DNA from: Candidatus Proendomicrobium guianensium
Lineage (GTDB): Bacteria; Elusimicrobiota; Endomicrobiia; Endomicrobiales; Endomicrobiaceae
Reading direction: 5' to 3'
DNA: 8,466 nucleotides
Assembly (NCBI GenBank): GCA_009785775.1
Contig: WQVR01000027.1
Coordinates: 1 to 8,466 of the forward strand
Of the stretch, positions 1 through 7,608 are shown one piece after another. Numbering within the stretch: position 1 is the first letter of the stretch; every line of letters starts with the position of its first letter. Both the position numbers and the translations under genes were made by a program. A model generated the notes under the pieces. That model did not search any database and was not told where the DNA came from. It worked only from the letters and a program-made list of their open reading frames with translations.

Positions 1-288
1 CCGCCTGCTTATTCAGGCACGCTTGACGGCATAACCATGAAAGCCACTATAGAGCTTGCTAAAAACAAGCTAAAACTTAACGTAAAAGAAGAGCTTTTCA
101 CCCTATACGATGTTTACACGGCAGACGAATGCTTTTTAACAGGCACCGCCGCTGAAGTAATACCGGTTGTAAAAGTAGACGGGCGCGTAATAAACGACGG
201 TAAGCCAGGCCCGCTTACAGCAAAACTTATTAAAGAATTTAGAAATTTAACGCGCCTTACAGGTACGCCGATAAAGTCAAAAAAATAA
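1..288 (+). CDS. ilvE: Branched-chain / class IV aminotransferase, C-terminal part (5' end outside window)
   Basis: The reading frame is open from base 1 and ends at TAA 286-288, giving the last 95 residues of a PLP-dependent class IV aminotransferase. The visible part begins PPAYSGTLDGIT, matching the family's conserved 'GILDGITR' turn. It contains FLTGTAAEVIPVV, whose Gly-Thr-Ala loop binds the PLP phosphate in this family, and ends with a GPLTAKLIKEFRNLT helix typical of IlvE C-termini. Family members transfer the amino group between leucine, isoleucine or valine and 2-oxoglutarate in the cytoplasm. The catalytic lysine lies upstream of the window, so it cannot be checked. The ATG at 37 is an internal methionine, because homology continues upstream of it. 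D-amino-acid aminotransferase or aminodeoxychorismate lyase are less likely alternatives, given the GTAAEV and GPLT segments. The next gene starts 53 bases downstream with no clear terminator between. Confidence 0.88.
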   Translation, partial: PPAYSGTLDGITMKATIELAKNKLKLNVKEELFTLYDVYTADECFLTGTAAEVIPVVKVDGRVINDGKPGPLTAKLIKEFRNLTRLTGTPIKSKK

Positions 289-341
289 AAAAATATACCT
301 TTGGCCGACATTTTAAAAAGGCACTACATTAAAAAATAATA

Positions 342-3300
342 ATGCGGACAAATTTAAAATACATCATTTTCGTTTTTTTAGCGCTTTGCGCGGCTGTGGC
401 CTCTTATGGCTCAAGAGGTGTTTTATATACCCCTGCCCTTATGCGTATTATAAGCAAAACAACGGGGCAGGATGTTTACTTTTCAAACTTTGCTATTAGC
501 CCATTGCGCCGCCAGATAAGGTTTCAAAATGTTTATTTTACCTCGATAGACGCCTCGGCTGAAGAAATTACCATAAGAATAAGCCCGCTTAACTACTTAA
601 AAAATTTCAGGTATCCCGCCTCTATTGCCCAAACAATAAAAATTTTAGGGCTTAACATTGATTTAAAAAATTTAACTTCGGGCGACGATGTTGGTGCGAG
701 TGAAACTTTAGAACCGTCAAATATCAACGAGAGAACTTTCAGCCTGCCTTTTAGGAATACAAATATTATTTTAAAACGTTCTTTTATTTATGCAGGCAGT
801 GAAAGGTTTGAAAATGTTAACCTTACGTTTAATTTAAGAAACATATCTAAGCTGCATGGCAATTTTAATTATCGCAACATGCCTTTTAATGTTTTGGGAG
901 AAGTTTTTAAAAACAACGGAAAAATTTTTAATAATATAACTTTATCATCTGCGGGAGTTGTGTATTCTGAAATTTCAATTAAAGGATATTATCTCTTGCA
1001 TGACGGCAGTTTAGAGCAGGCAATATATTTTGAAACACTTCGCAGCAGGGGCTTTGATTTAAGCCATTCTTTGGGGCTTGTCAGACGCTCATACCGCGCT
1101 TTAAGCTTTAACTTTTCGGGTGACTTTGGCGATATTAATTTAAAACTTCCTGCAACTGCCAAAATAGATGAAAGCGCAAGCTTGTCCGGAAGGGTTAACC
1201 TTGAAAAAATACGACCTGATTTAAAGGGCATTCTTGATATCAAACTTGCAAGAGAAAACGGTAAAAAATATCTGTATATAGATATAAACGAACTTTCTTA
1301 CAGAAATTTTAATTTAGGTTCGGGCAATAAAAGGTTTTCAAGAGAATACGGCGCAATAAACGCGGTTTGTGTTTTAGCTTCCGGCTTTGGGCTAAACCTT
1401 ACCGTAAATCCCCGCGGCGCTTTTAATGCCGCGTTTACAGAAAACAGAAGAGAAATCGGCAGGCTGTGGGGCAACTTTAGAACTTCGCAAATTTCGGCAG
1501 ATGTTCAAAATTTTGACATTTCAAGGCTTCAACCAAAAACTCCCGCGCCGCAACGCCTGCACGGCATAATGACGCTTGAAGGTTCTGTAGACGAAAGCGG
1601 AGGTCAGTTTGATTTAAAAGTTTTAAATCTGCGTTCATACACGGTGCAAAGGACTAACCTTTACGGCAGGCTTGTCAGACAATATAACGAATGGTTTTTA
1701 AATATTAATAATAGTGACGAAAGTTTTAAACTTGAAACCGATATAAGAAATAATATAGTTCAGCGCGCCGACATAAACTTTCAAAGTCTTGACCTTAACA
1801 ACACCGTGAGCTTTTTTCGCCCCGGCGCGAATTTTATTTCCGGCACTGCACAAGGGCGCCTAAAATACCTAAGGGGCGCAAACTTAGAAGCAGACATAAT
1901 TGCAAATAACGGCCGCATAGGCAGAAATAACTTTGATACGCTTTTGGTAGACGTGGATTTAAGCCGCAGCGCTGCCTATGTTGAAAAGATTTTGCTTACA
2001 GCTCAAGATCGCCGCTTTTATGCCCACGGGCTTATAGGCTTTACCTCGCAAACTCCGGAATCTTACTTTATTGTTTCGGCTGAAAATATAGAGCTTGCCA
2101 ATCGTGTTAACTTAAACGCAGATATGAACTTCAGAGGCTATTTAGGTAACGGCGGTACTGTTCATGGTCATGTTTATAGTGAACTGCTGGATATTTCAGG
2201 ACTTAGAGTAGAAAATTTCTTTGCAAACGCTCAGGTGGGTCCCAGAAGCATTAAAGTAAAAAATATATCTGCAGGCAATGCTGAAATAGCAGGATATTTA
2301 AACATTAGAGACAGAAATTTAAGCGGCAGGCTTGAATGTTCAAACCTAAGCATAGAAGGGGTTCAACAAGATCTTAAAGGTTACTTAAATGCGAATGTTT
2401 CTATTGCGGGTACTGTTGCCAACCCCGATATTAATATTAATGCGCGGTTGAATAATGCTTACTTTAACGACGTGGCTTTTAGATTTGCCGCACAGGGCGT
2501 TTACAGAAATTTAAACTTTATTTTAAATTCCGCAAACCTTTCAGGTCGCGGCAGGCAAGACCGCGCGCTTAGAATATCTGCCCAGGGAAATGTCTGGCCA
2601 AAAGCAAACCTTAATGTAAACTTTGAAAATCTAAGCCACAGGATAGTAAACAGATTTGTGGGTTTTAGAAGCCCTTTTGAGGGGATGCTTTTTGGCTCGG
2701 GCATTGTAGGGCAAAACGAGGCGGGCGCTTTAAAAGCAAGGGTAGATGTCAGCTCGCGCAATTTTAATATAAAAACCGTACAAGTAAACAGCCTTGAAGG
2801 TTTGCTGAAAATTGACGGAAGTAAAATAACCCTTCAAAATGCCGCGGCGCAAATACAAAACAGCCGGATAAACGTAAGAGATTCTTCTTTTGATATTGAG
2901 TCAGGGTTATACAATTTTAATGCGGGGCTTCTTAATGTACGTGTGGGTCCCGTTAATGTTTTTGGCAATATCAATGTTGTCGGGCGCATGACGCGCCGTC
3001 GCGGCGGTTCAACTTATATGGGAAGTTTTGAAGCGACAGACCTTTGGTTAAACCAAAGCAATGTGGGTTCTTTAAAGTTTGCCTATGCTCTGGCAGACAG
3101 AGAACTTACAGTTATAGCCAACACCGCACAGCGCCTTAGGGTAAACGGGGATATTTCTTTTAAGGAGCAGGTTGTAGTGCGTGATTTGTCCATAATTTAC
3201 GGGACTTCTACCTTGGCATTTTCAAGCACGTTTGAGGGTGGAAATTTTAATATTACCTCGGAAACCGCGAATGTAAATTTAGACACAATAGCCGCGCTTA

Positions 3301-5066
3301 TGGGCTGGAGGTTTAATTTTACAGGCAGAGCAAACGCAAGATTTTCAGCACAAGGTACGCCGACAACCAATAGTTCAAGTTTGCACTTAGAGTCGCAAGG
3401 CGCGGGCACATTTGAAAATGTGCCTTTTGACAGTTTTGTATTAGATGCAACTTCTGAAAATAATATAGCCACTATACGTTCTGCAAGGGTGCACAGAAGA
3501 AACGGCGTTAGCGCACAAGCAAGCGGTACGTTTCCTTTGGTTTTAAACAGTTCTATTCAGTCAGACAACAGATACAATATTGCTTACGAACTTACAGATA
3601 CGCGCTTAAGTCTTTTAGGTAACCTTGCAATAGGCAATCTTGCAAGCGGTTTCATTACTCCGCGCGCGGGTACTCTCAGGCTTAGCGGTACGGTTAGCGG
3701 TACAAATGAAGATATAAAGCATAATGCCCGCCTTAGTATTTCAGGCGGTTCTTTCAATGCCAGCGCTTATACCACAAGGGTACGGGACTTAAACGTTGAA
3801 GCTGAACTTAAAGATAATGTTTTAACGCTTAATCGTTTTTACGCGCGCGCGGGCAATGGCAGGGTTAATATTTCAGGTGATATGGGCCTGACAAACGTGT
3901 TTATGCCTACGCGATATAATTTGCGGGCTGTCACGCAAGACAGGCGCGGGATTTCTGCAACAATTCCGCAACTGCCGCTTCCCGGGGGAAGAGCTGTTAT
4001 GGGGGGATACTCCAGCGCAGATTTTATTCTTAACATATCTTTAACCGGCGAAGCTTCTTCTCCGTTACTCGCGGGAGATGTTACTCTTGAAAACGCAAGG
4101 GTTTCATTCCCTCCGCCCGAGCGCGACTATCAAGCCCCTATGCCCTATTACTGGGCAAGAACCAGACTAGACCTTAACCTTACCGCCGGCAGAAGTACAA
4201 GGTTTGAAAACGCCATGGTTCAGGCAGACCTTACCGGTACCTTGCATTTAACCGGCCGTGTGGACGACCCGCGTGCCGCCGGAATTTTAGAGACAGAAAG
4301 AGGCAGAATTAGCTACCTCGGGCATGATTTTGCCATAGATTCTGCCAGAATAGAAGTAACCCCTGAGAGAATGTTTGTTTCCGGCGACGCGCATACAAGA
4401 TTTTTTACGCCTAACGAAAGAGAGCCCGAAATATTAAGGCTTCATGTGGAAAGGTCGGAAGTTACAAGTTTGAATATACACTTTTCGTCTGCTAATGATC
4501 CTTCCATGGCTTCTTCAGACGTTTTAGCGCGCATTACCCGTACCGAAGAGGGCGCTGAGATGGCTCCCGGCGGCACAGATTTTATGGTAAGACAACAGCT
4601 TATAAGGCTTTTTACTTCAAACGTTGCCGCGCCCATAGCGCAAAACATTTTAAGACGAACGGGCGTGGTAGATAATTTCAGGGTGCGCTATGTTAACGAC
4701 CCTGCAAGAATTGCAGACGAAGCAAACCCCACTTTTGCCGAACTTATGCACGGTACAACATACTCGTTTGAAAGAAATATCACGCCGAGCTTCCTTTTAG
4801 GCTATAATATTACTTTCGACCAGCCCGACGATTATCTTGGCGCCCAAGACCAAAGGCTTGACCTTCGCCATGAAATAGAAGTAAGGTATAGGCTTAACAG
4901 ATGGCTTGCGCTTAGAGGAAGCTTTGAATTAGAACGTGATGGTCAGGTTACTCAGCCTGAAAGAAGAGTATCTGTAGAACACCGCCTGCGTTTTGGCGGC
5001 GGGAGCAGAAGTCCGGTGCCTGACAGAAGGCACCCGACGCCGTCTTATCCGTATCCGGTGTATTAA
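342..5066 (+). CDS. tamB: TamB/DUF490-family inner-membrane-anchored envelope bridge protein
   Basis: This 1574-residue protein starts with an uncleaved-looking signal anchor (about residues 7-22, YIIFVFLALCAAVASY). An AsmA-like N-terminal region follows, and then more than 1200 residues of alternating short beta-strands rich in Asn, Gly and Phe. That pattern fits the long lipid-conducting beta-groove of TamB/AsmA proteins. The DUF490 C-terminal domain is recognisable from about residue 1170. Its clearest signature is DLTGTLHLTGRVDDPRAAG (1296-1314) followed by ETERGRISYLG (1317-1327). A run of strands at about 1479-1551 (ITPSFLLGYNITF to VSVEHRLRF) resembles the canonical TamB end. Known family members span the periplasm, help insert some outer-membrane proteins with TamA or BamA, and move phospholipid to the outer membrane. 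The ATG at 342 is the only sensible start: an in-frame TAA lies at 330-332 and the anchor begins directly after it. No good Shine-Dalgarno is present. It is longer than E. coli TamB, and residues 1555-1574 form an extra Pro/Tyr-rich tail. No tamA or bamA is visible. Confidence 0.88.
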   Translation: MRTNLKYIIFVFLALCAAVASYGSRGVLYTPALMRIISKTTGQDVYFSNFAISPLRRQIRFQNVYFTSIDASAEEITIRISPLNYLKNFRYPASIAQTIKILGLNIDLKNLTSGDDVGASETLEPSNINERTFSLPFRNTNIILKRSFIYAGSERFENVNLTFNLRNISKLHGNFNYRNMPFNVLGEVFKNNGKIFNNITLSSAGVVYSEISIKGYYLLHDGSLEQAIYFETLRSRGFDLSHSLGLVRRSYRALSFNFSGDFGDINLKLPATAKIDESASLSGRVNLEKIRPDLKGILDIKLARENGKKYLYIDINELSYRNFNLGSGNKRFSREYGAINAVCVLASGFGLNLTVNPRGAFNAAFTENRREIGRLWGNFRTSQISADVQNFDISRLQPKTPAPQRLHGIMTLEGSVDESGGQFDLKVLNLRSYTVQRTNLYGRLVRQYNEWFLNINNSDESFKLETDIRNNIVQRADINFQSLDLNNTVSFFRPGANFISGTAQGRLKYLRGANLEADIIANNGRIGRNNFDTLLVDVDLSRSAAYVEKILLTAQDRRFYAHGLIGFTSQTPESYFIVSAENIELANRVNLNADMNFRGYLGNGGTVHGHVYSELLDISGLRVENFFANAQVGPRSIKVKNISAGNAEIAGYLNIRDRNLSGRLECSNLSIEGVQQDLKGYLNANVSIAGTVANPDININARLNNAYFNDVAFRFAAQGVYRNLNFILNSANLSGRGRQDRALRISAQGNVWPKANLNVNFENLSHRIVNRFVGFRSPFEGMLFGSGIVGQNEAGALKARVDVSSRNFNIKTVQVNSLEGLLKIDGSKITLQNAAAQIQNSRINVRDSSFDIESGLYNFNAGLLNVRVGPVNVFGNINVVGRMTRRRGGSTYMGSFEATDLWLNQSNVGSLKFAYALADRELTVIANTAQRLRVNGDISFKEQVVVRDLSIIYGTSTLAFSSTFEGGNFNITSETANVNLDTIAALMGWRFNFTGRANARFSAQGTPTTNSSSLHLESQGAGTFENVPFDSFVLDATSENNIATIRSARVHRRNGVSAQASGTFPLVLNSSIQSDNRYNIAYELTDTRLSLLGNLAIGNLASGFITPRAGTLRLSGTVSGTNEDIKHNARLSISGGSFNASAYTTRVRDLNVEAELKDNVLTLNRFYARAGNGRVNISGDMGLTNVFMPTRYNLRAVTQDRRGISATIPQLPLPGGRAVMGGYSSADFILNISLTGEASSPLLAGDVTLENARVSFPPPERDYQAPMPYYWARTRLDLNLTAGRSTRFENAMVQADLTGTLHLTGRVDDPRAAGILETERGRISYLGHDFAIDSARIEVTPERMFVSGDAHTRFFTPNEREPEILRLHVERSEVTSLNIHFSSANDPSMASSDVLARITRTEEGAEMAPGGTDFMVRQQLIRLFTSNVAAPIAQNILRRTGVVDNFRVRYVNDPARIADEANPTFAELMHGTTYSFERNITPSFLLGYNITFDQPDDYLGAQDQRLDLRHEIEVRYRLNRWLALRGSFELERDGQVTQPERRVSVEHRLRFGGGSRSPVPDRRHPTPSYPYPVY

Positions 5067-5077
5067 AAAAAATAAGC

Positions 5078-5083
5078 AAAGGA
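5078..5083 (+). promoter_or_regulatory. Ribosome binding site that fixes a TTG start
   Basis: AAAGGA lies 7 bases before the TTG at 5091, a normal Shine-Dalgarno spacing. The nearer TTG at 5084 is followed immediately by TAG, so it cannot be the start. The site sits in the 24-base gap after the tamB stop codon. Confidence 0.7.
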
Positions 5084-5090
5084 TTGTAGA

Positions 5091-6035
5091 TTGCCTAAAA
5101 AATTAAAACTACTATCATCAATATTGTTAGCGGCGCTTATAGTGCCAAGTTTTTCAGCAAGCGCGTTTGGTTTTTTTTCGGATTCCCGAAGGGGCACTTC
5201 GGCGGCGCAGTTTTTAAGAATGGGCGCTTCTGCGCGCGCAAGCGCCATGGGCGGCGCTTCGGTTGCCGTGGACGGTTATGCAGATATGATTTATTACAAC
5301 CCCGCCGGCCTTGCCACCGCAGACCTTAAAGAAATTACCTTTATGCACACGGTATGGTTTGAGGGTATTTCTTATAATTGGTTGTCGTTTGTGTTGCCGC
5401 AAAATCGCGGCGTTTGGGGTATGGCTGTACAGTATGTTTCTTACGGCAGTTTATTCGGGGCAGACAACCAAGGCAACCCTACAGGTTCATTCAGCCCTTC
5501 AGACATTGCTGTTTACCTTTCATACGCCGACTATATAGGCAGGCTTTCTTACGGGGTAAATTTAAAGTATATACGCTCGCAAATAATTGAAACCGCGCAA
5601 ACCCTTGCGTTAGATTTAGGCTTGCAGTACATGATTAACTACAGGGCGCAAGTTGGTTTTGTTTTGCAAAATATTGGTCCGGGGCTGAAGTTTAATTACG
5701 AAAGAGACCCTCTGCCCTTTACAATAGCGTTTGGCGGGTTTTATGCAATAACAGATTATTTATTTGCTACGTTAGATTTTAGAATACCGCGCGATAACAA
5801 TGCTTATTTTGCCGCAGGAGCGCAGTACTTTATAGATGTTTCACCTGACGTAGGCATTTTTTTACGCGCGGGGTTAGATGGTAGCAGAACAGACGCCGGC
5901 GGGTTTTCAAGTATAAACTTGGGCTTCGGGCTTGATTACAGGCTTTTTAATTTTAGCTATGCTTTTGCGCCTTATGGCAACTTGGGCAGCGCCCACAAAA
6001 TAGGGTTTTCTTTAAGGTTTGGGGAAGCAAGGTAA
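5091..6035 (+). CDS. PorV/UPF0164-like outer-membrane beta-barrel protein
   Basis: The product has 314 residues and starts at TTG. Residues 1-26 form a signal peptide: basic PKKLK, a hydrophobic stretch SSILLAALIVPSF, then SASA. The mature N-terminus carries GTSAAQFLRMGASARASAMGG (35-55, a 21-residue stretch with key GTSAAQFL and AMGG) and then NPAGLA at 70-75. This is the signature of PorV/PorQ and UPF0164 proteins, relatives of FadL-type barrels. The rest is alternating amphipathic strands with many Tyr, Phe and Gly, as expected for an outer-membrane barrel. PorV itself shuttles type IX secretion cargo in Bacteroidota, but related proteins occur in phyla lacking that system, so cargo handling is not claimed here. 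The final strand IGFSLRFG ends in F310-G followed by EAR, rather than the terminal aromatic usual for a BAM beta-signal. It lies 24 bases after tamB and 14 before gpsA, so co-transcription is likely. A T8 tract and two overlapping short hairpins lie just after the signal-peptide codons. Confidence 0.8.
   Translation: MPKKLKLLSSILLAALIVPSFSASAFGFFSDSRRGTSAAQFLRMGASARASAMGGASVAVDGYADMIYYNPAGLATADLKEITFMHTVWFEGISYNWLSFVLPQNRGVWGMAVQYVSYGSLFGADNQGNPTGSFSPSDIAVYLSYADYIGRLSYGVNLKYIRSQIIETAQTLALDLGLQYMINYRAQVGFVLQNIGPGLKFNYERDPLPFTIAFGGFYAITDYLFATLDFRIPRDNNAYFAAGAQYFIDVSPDVGIFLRAGLDGSRTDAGGFSSINLGFGLDYRLFNFSYAFAPYGNLGSAHKIGFSLRFGEAR
5177..5202 (+). promoter_or_regulatory. Two overlapping, mutually exclusive hairpins inside the barrel gene (tentative)
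   Basis: TTCGG (5177-5181) can pair with CCGAA (5186-5190) over a 4-base loop. The same CCGAAG (5186-5191) can instead pair with CTTCGG (5197-5202) over a 5-base loop. The two structures share the central arm and cannot form together. A T5 run follows at 5211-5215. This geometry resembles attenuators, but both stems are short and lie inside coding sequence, so chance is quite possible. Confidence 0.2.
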
Positions 6036-6037
6036 CC

Positions 6038-6042
6038 AAGGG
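6038..6042 (+). promoter_or_regulatory. Ribosome binding site of gpsA
   Basis: AAGGG lies 7 bases before the ATG at 6050, within the 14-base gap after the barrel gene. It supports the ATG at 6050, where the Rossmann-fold N-terminus begins directly. Confidence 0.65.
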
Positions 6043-6049
6043 TGTTTAC

Positions 6050-7027
6050 ATGAAAATAACTTTTTTAGGGCTTGGCAATATGGGCTCTGCCATTGCAAAT
6101 GTTTCCGCCAAAAACTCATATAATGTTTTGGGCTGGGATTATAATGCAAATGTGGTAAACGAAATAAACGCTCATTCTCGAAATTCTGCTTATCTTGAAG
6201 GAGTTACTTTAAATAAAAATTTGCGAGCCACATCAAACATAAACGAAGCCGCCCTATGGGGCGAAATTGTTTTTGTGGCATTGCCCTCAAAGTTTATAGA
6301 AAATACGCTTGCTCCTTTAAAGGATGTTATAAATAAAAATCAAATAATTGTTAATCTTTCAAAAGGCATAAACAAAACAACAAAACAAACGTCGGTAGAG
6401 CTTATAAAAAACATTTTCCCCGAAAATGATATTGTAATGCTTGCAGGCCCCGCAATAGCAAACGAAATAGCGCTTGAAATGCCTACCGCTGTGGTTTTAG
6501 CTTCCCAAAACCAAGAAGTTTCCAAAAAAGTAGCGCAGGTTTTAAATAATGCTTATTTTAAAACCGTATTGTCGCAAGACTATTTGGGCGCGGAACTATC
6601 CGGCATTTTAAAAAATATTTATGCCGTGGGGCTTGGCATTATAGACGGTTTAAACATTACAAGCGTAAATTTTAGGTCTGTGTACTATACGCTTGCCTTG
6701 CGCGAAATAGCTTCGGTTGTAGGCGCTTTTGGGGGCGATGAAAAAACAGTGTATCATGTATCCGGCGCGGGAGATTTGTTTGCCACCTGTTTAAGCGTTC
6801 ATAGCCATAACAGGCACTTTGGCGAGCTTATTTCAAGGGGTATGAAGTTAGAGCAAATTAAAGAAGAAATAAAACTTCTGCCTGAAGGTTACAACACGCT
6901 TCATACGTTTTTAGAAATAGCTGCGCAAAAAAATATAAACTTTGAACTGGCAAAAAGTATAGCCTGCGTAGTAGAAGACGTTTTATGCTCTAAAGAATTT
7001 GTAAATAAAATAATAAATTTGGTTTAA
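6050..7027 (+). CDS. gpsA: NAD(P)H-dependent glycerol-3-phosphate dehydrogenase (GpsA-like, divergent)
   Basis: This 325-residue cytoplasmic enzyme, close to the usual GpsA length, should reduce dihydroxyacetone phosphate to sn-glycerol-3-phosphate, the backbone of phospholipids. The N-terminal Rossmann motif is GLGNMG at 7-12. Further family blocks are VFVALPS (74-80), LSKG with K105, AGPAIANEIALEMPTAVVLAS (132-152), SGILKN with the presumed catalytic K188 (184-189), NFR (207-209), GAGDLFATC with D242 (239-247), NRHFG (254-258) and PEGY (278-281). All occur in the order seen in E. coli GpsA. One departure stands out. The block that reads SRNR in E. coli reads SHNR here, so H253 replaces the arginine equivalent to human GPD1 R269, which binds the substrate phosphate. 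The protein may therefore be a slower or repurposed GpsA relative. It sits tightly between the barrel gene and the kinase-like gene, 11 bases before the latter, which suggests an operon tied to envelope lipid supply. Confidence 0.82.
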   Translation: MKITFLGLGNMGSAIANVSAKNSYNVLGWDYNANVVNEINAHSRNSAYLEGVTLNKNLRATSNINEAALWGEIVFVALPSKFIENTLAPLKDVINKNQIIVNLSKGINKTTKQTSVELIKNIFPENDIVMLAGPAIANEIALEMPTAVVLASQNQEVSKKVAQVLNNAYFKTVLSQDYLGAELSGILKNIYAVGLGIIDGLNITSVNFRSVYYTLALREIASVVGAFGGDEKTVYHVSGAGDLFATCLSVHSHNRHFGELISRGMKLEQIKEEIKLLPEGYNTLHTFLEIAAQKNINFELAKSIACVVEDVLCSKEFVNKIINLV

Positions 7028-7031
7028 AGGA
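7027..7031 (+). promoter_or_regulatory. Ribosome binding site of the kinase-like gene
   Basis: AAGGA starts on the last base of the gpsA stop codon (7025-7027) and lies 7 bases before the ATG at 7039. It is a strong, well-spaced site and may let ribosomes that finish gpsA restart on the next gene. Confidence 0.65.
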
Positions 7032-7038
7032 AAAGATA

Positions 7039-7608
7039 ATGATTATAGTAGGGCTTACAGGTTTAAATTGTTCTGGAAAAGACACGGTTGCAGATTATAT
7101 GGTAGAGCATGAAAGTTTTACGCACTACTCATTGTCAGATGAAATTCGCAAAGCCATGAAGCGCGACGGTATTGAAACCAGCCGTGAAAATCTAATATCT
7201 TACGGCACGAACTTAAGAAGTACGCACGGTAACGGAGTGCTTGCAAAAATGGTAATGGAAAATTTCCAGGAAAATAAAAAATATTGCGTTACGTCAATTC
7301 GCCACCCTGACGAAGTGGAAGTTTTTAGAAAAAGCGGCAAATCTTTTCTTTTGGTTAATGTACAAGCCCCGCGTGAAGTGCGCTTTGAGCGTATGAAAAA
7401 ACGCGCCCGCACGGGTGATCCCGACACGCTTGAAAAATTTATTGAACTTGAAAATAAAGAATCACAAACTTCAGGTTCCGGTCAGCGTCTTGTCCAAACT
7501 GTTGCGCTGGCTGATATTACTTTTGAAAACAACTTTCAAACGCTCGACGAATTATATGCGGCAATAAAAAAACTCATTAGCGGTTCCTTTATTAATAACT
7601 ACGAATGA
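7039..7608 (+). CDS. P-loop nucleotide kinase-like protein, UPF0200/dephospho-CoA-kinase-like
   Basis: This 189-residue cytoplasmic protein has a Walker A loop near the N-terminus, GLNCSGKDT (8-16), of the GxxxxGKDT type. After it come SLSDEIRKAM (31-40), an NLRSTHGNGVLAKM region (58-71), SIRHPDEVEVFR (86-97), then VQAPREVRFERMKKR (108-122) followed by GDPDTLEKF. The C-terminal VALADITFEN (155-164) and a closing helix complete the fold. This order matches UPF0200, a family of unassigned small kinases best known from archaea, and more distantly CoaE and adenylate-kinase folds. The Arg/Lys-rich 113-124 stretch would serve as the lid. It is not a standard CoaE, because the usual GGIGSGKS loop and the Asp-Ala-Asp motif are missing. 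The substrate is unknown; a nucleoside, nucleotide or CoA precursor is the likely class. The stop codon overlaps the next start (ATGA), so the two are probably translated together. Confidence 0.7.
   Translation: MIIVGLTGLNCSGKDTVADYMVEHESFTHYSLSDEIRKAMKRDGIETSRENLISYGTNLRSTHGNGVLAKMVMENFQENKKYCVTSIRHPDEVEVFRKSGKSFLLVNVQAPREVRFERMKKRARTGDPDTLEKFIELENKESQTSGSGQRLVQTVALADITFENNFQTLDELYAAIKKLISGSFINNYE

Noticed and set aside
289..341. Possible promoter (TTGGCC at 301-306, TACATT at 325-330, 18-base spacing) or terminator (CCTTT 298-302 with AAAGG 317-321) between the aminotransferase and tamB.
   Set aside because: Each promoter box matches only 4 of 6 consensus bases in an AT-rich gap, and the stem is 5 weak pairs over a 14-base loop with no T run. 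Neither is better than chance.
3682..3703. Direct repeat TTAGCGGTAC spaced 12 bases apart in tamB.
   Set aside because: It encodes the strand-turn repeat LSGTVSGT, common in this fold, and explains itself by protein repetition.
3660..3852. Two alternating CG runs (3660-3669 and 3842-3851) as possible Z-DNA or regulatory palindromes.
   Set aside because: Both are short, lie in coding frame and encode ordinary Pro-Arg-Ala or Ala-Arg-Ala residues.
989..4648. Several minus-strand open frames of 65-91 codons inside tamB.
   Set aside because: They are shadows of a long well-supported gene, with no ribosome sites, known motifs or independent support.
5311..5590. Two plus-strand frames of 70-75 codons inside the barrel gene.
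   Set aside because: They lie in other frames of a gene with a clear signal peptide and family motifs, and their products look like random Cys/Arg-rich translations.
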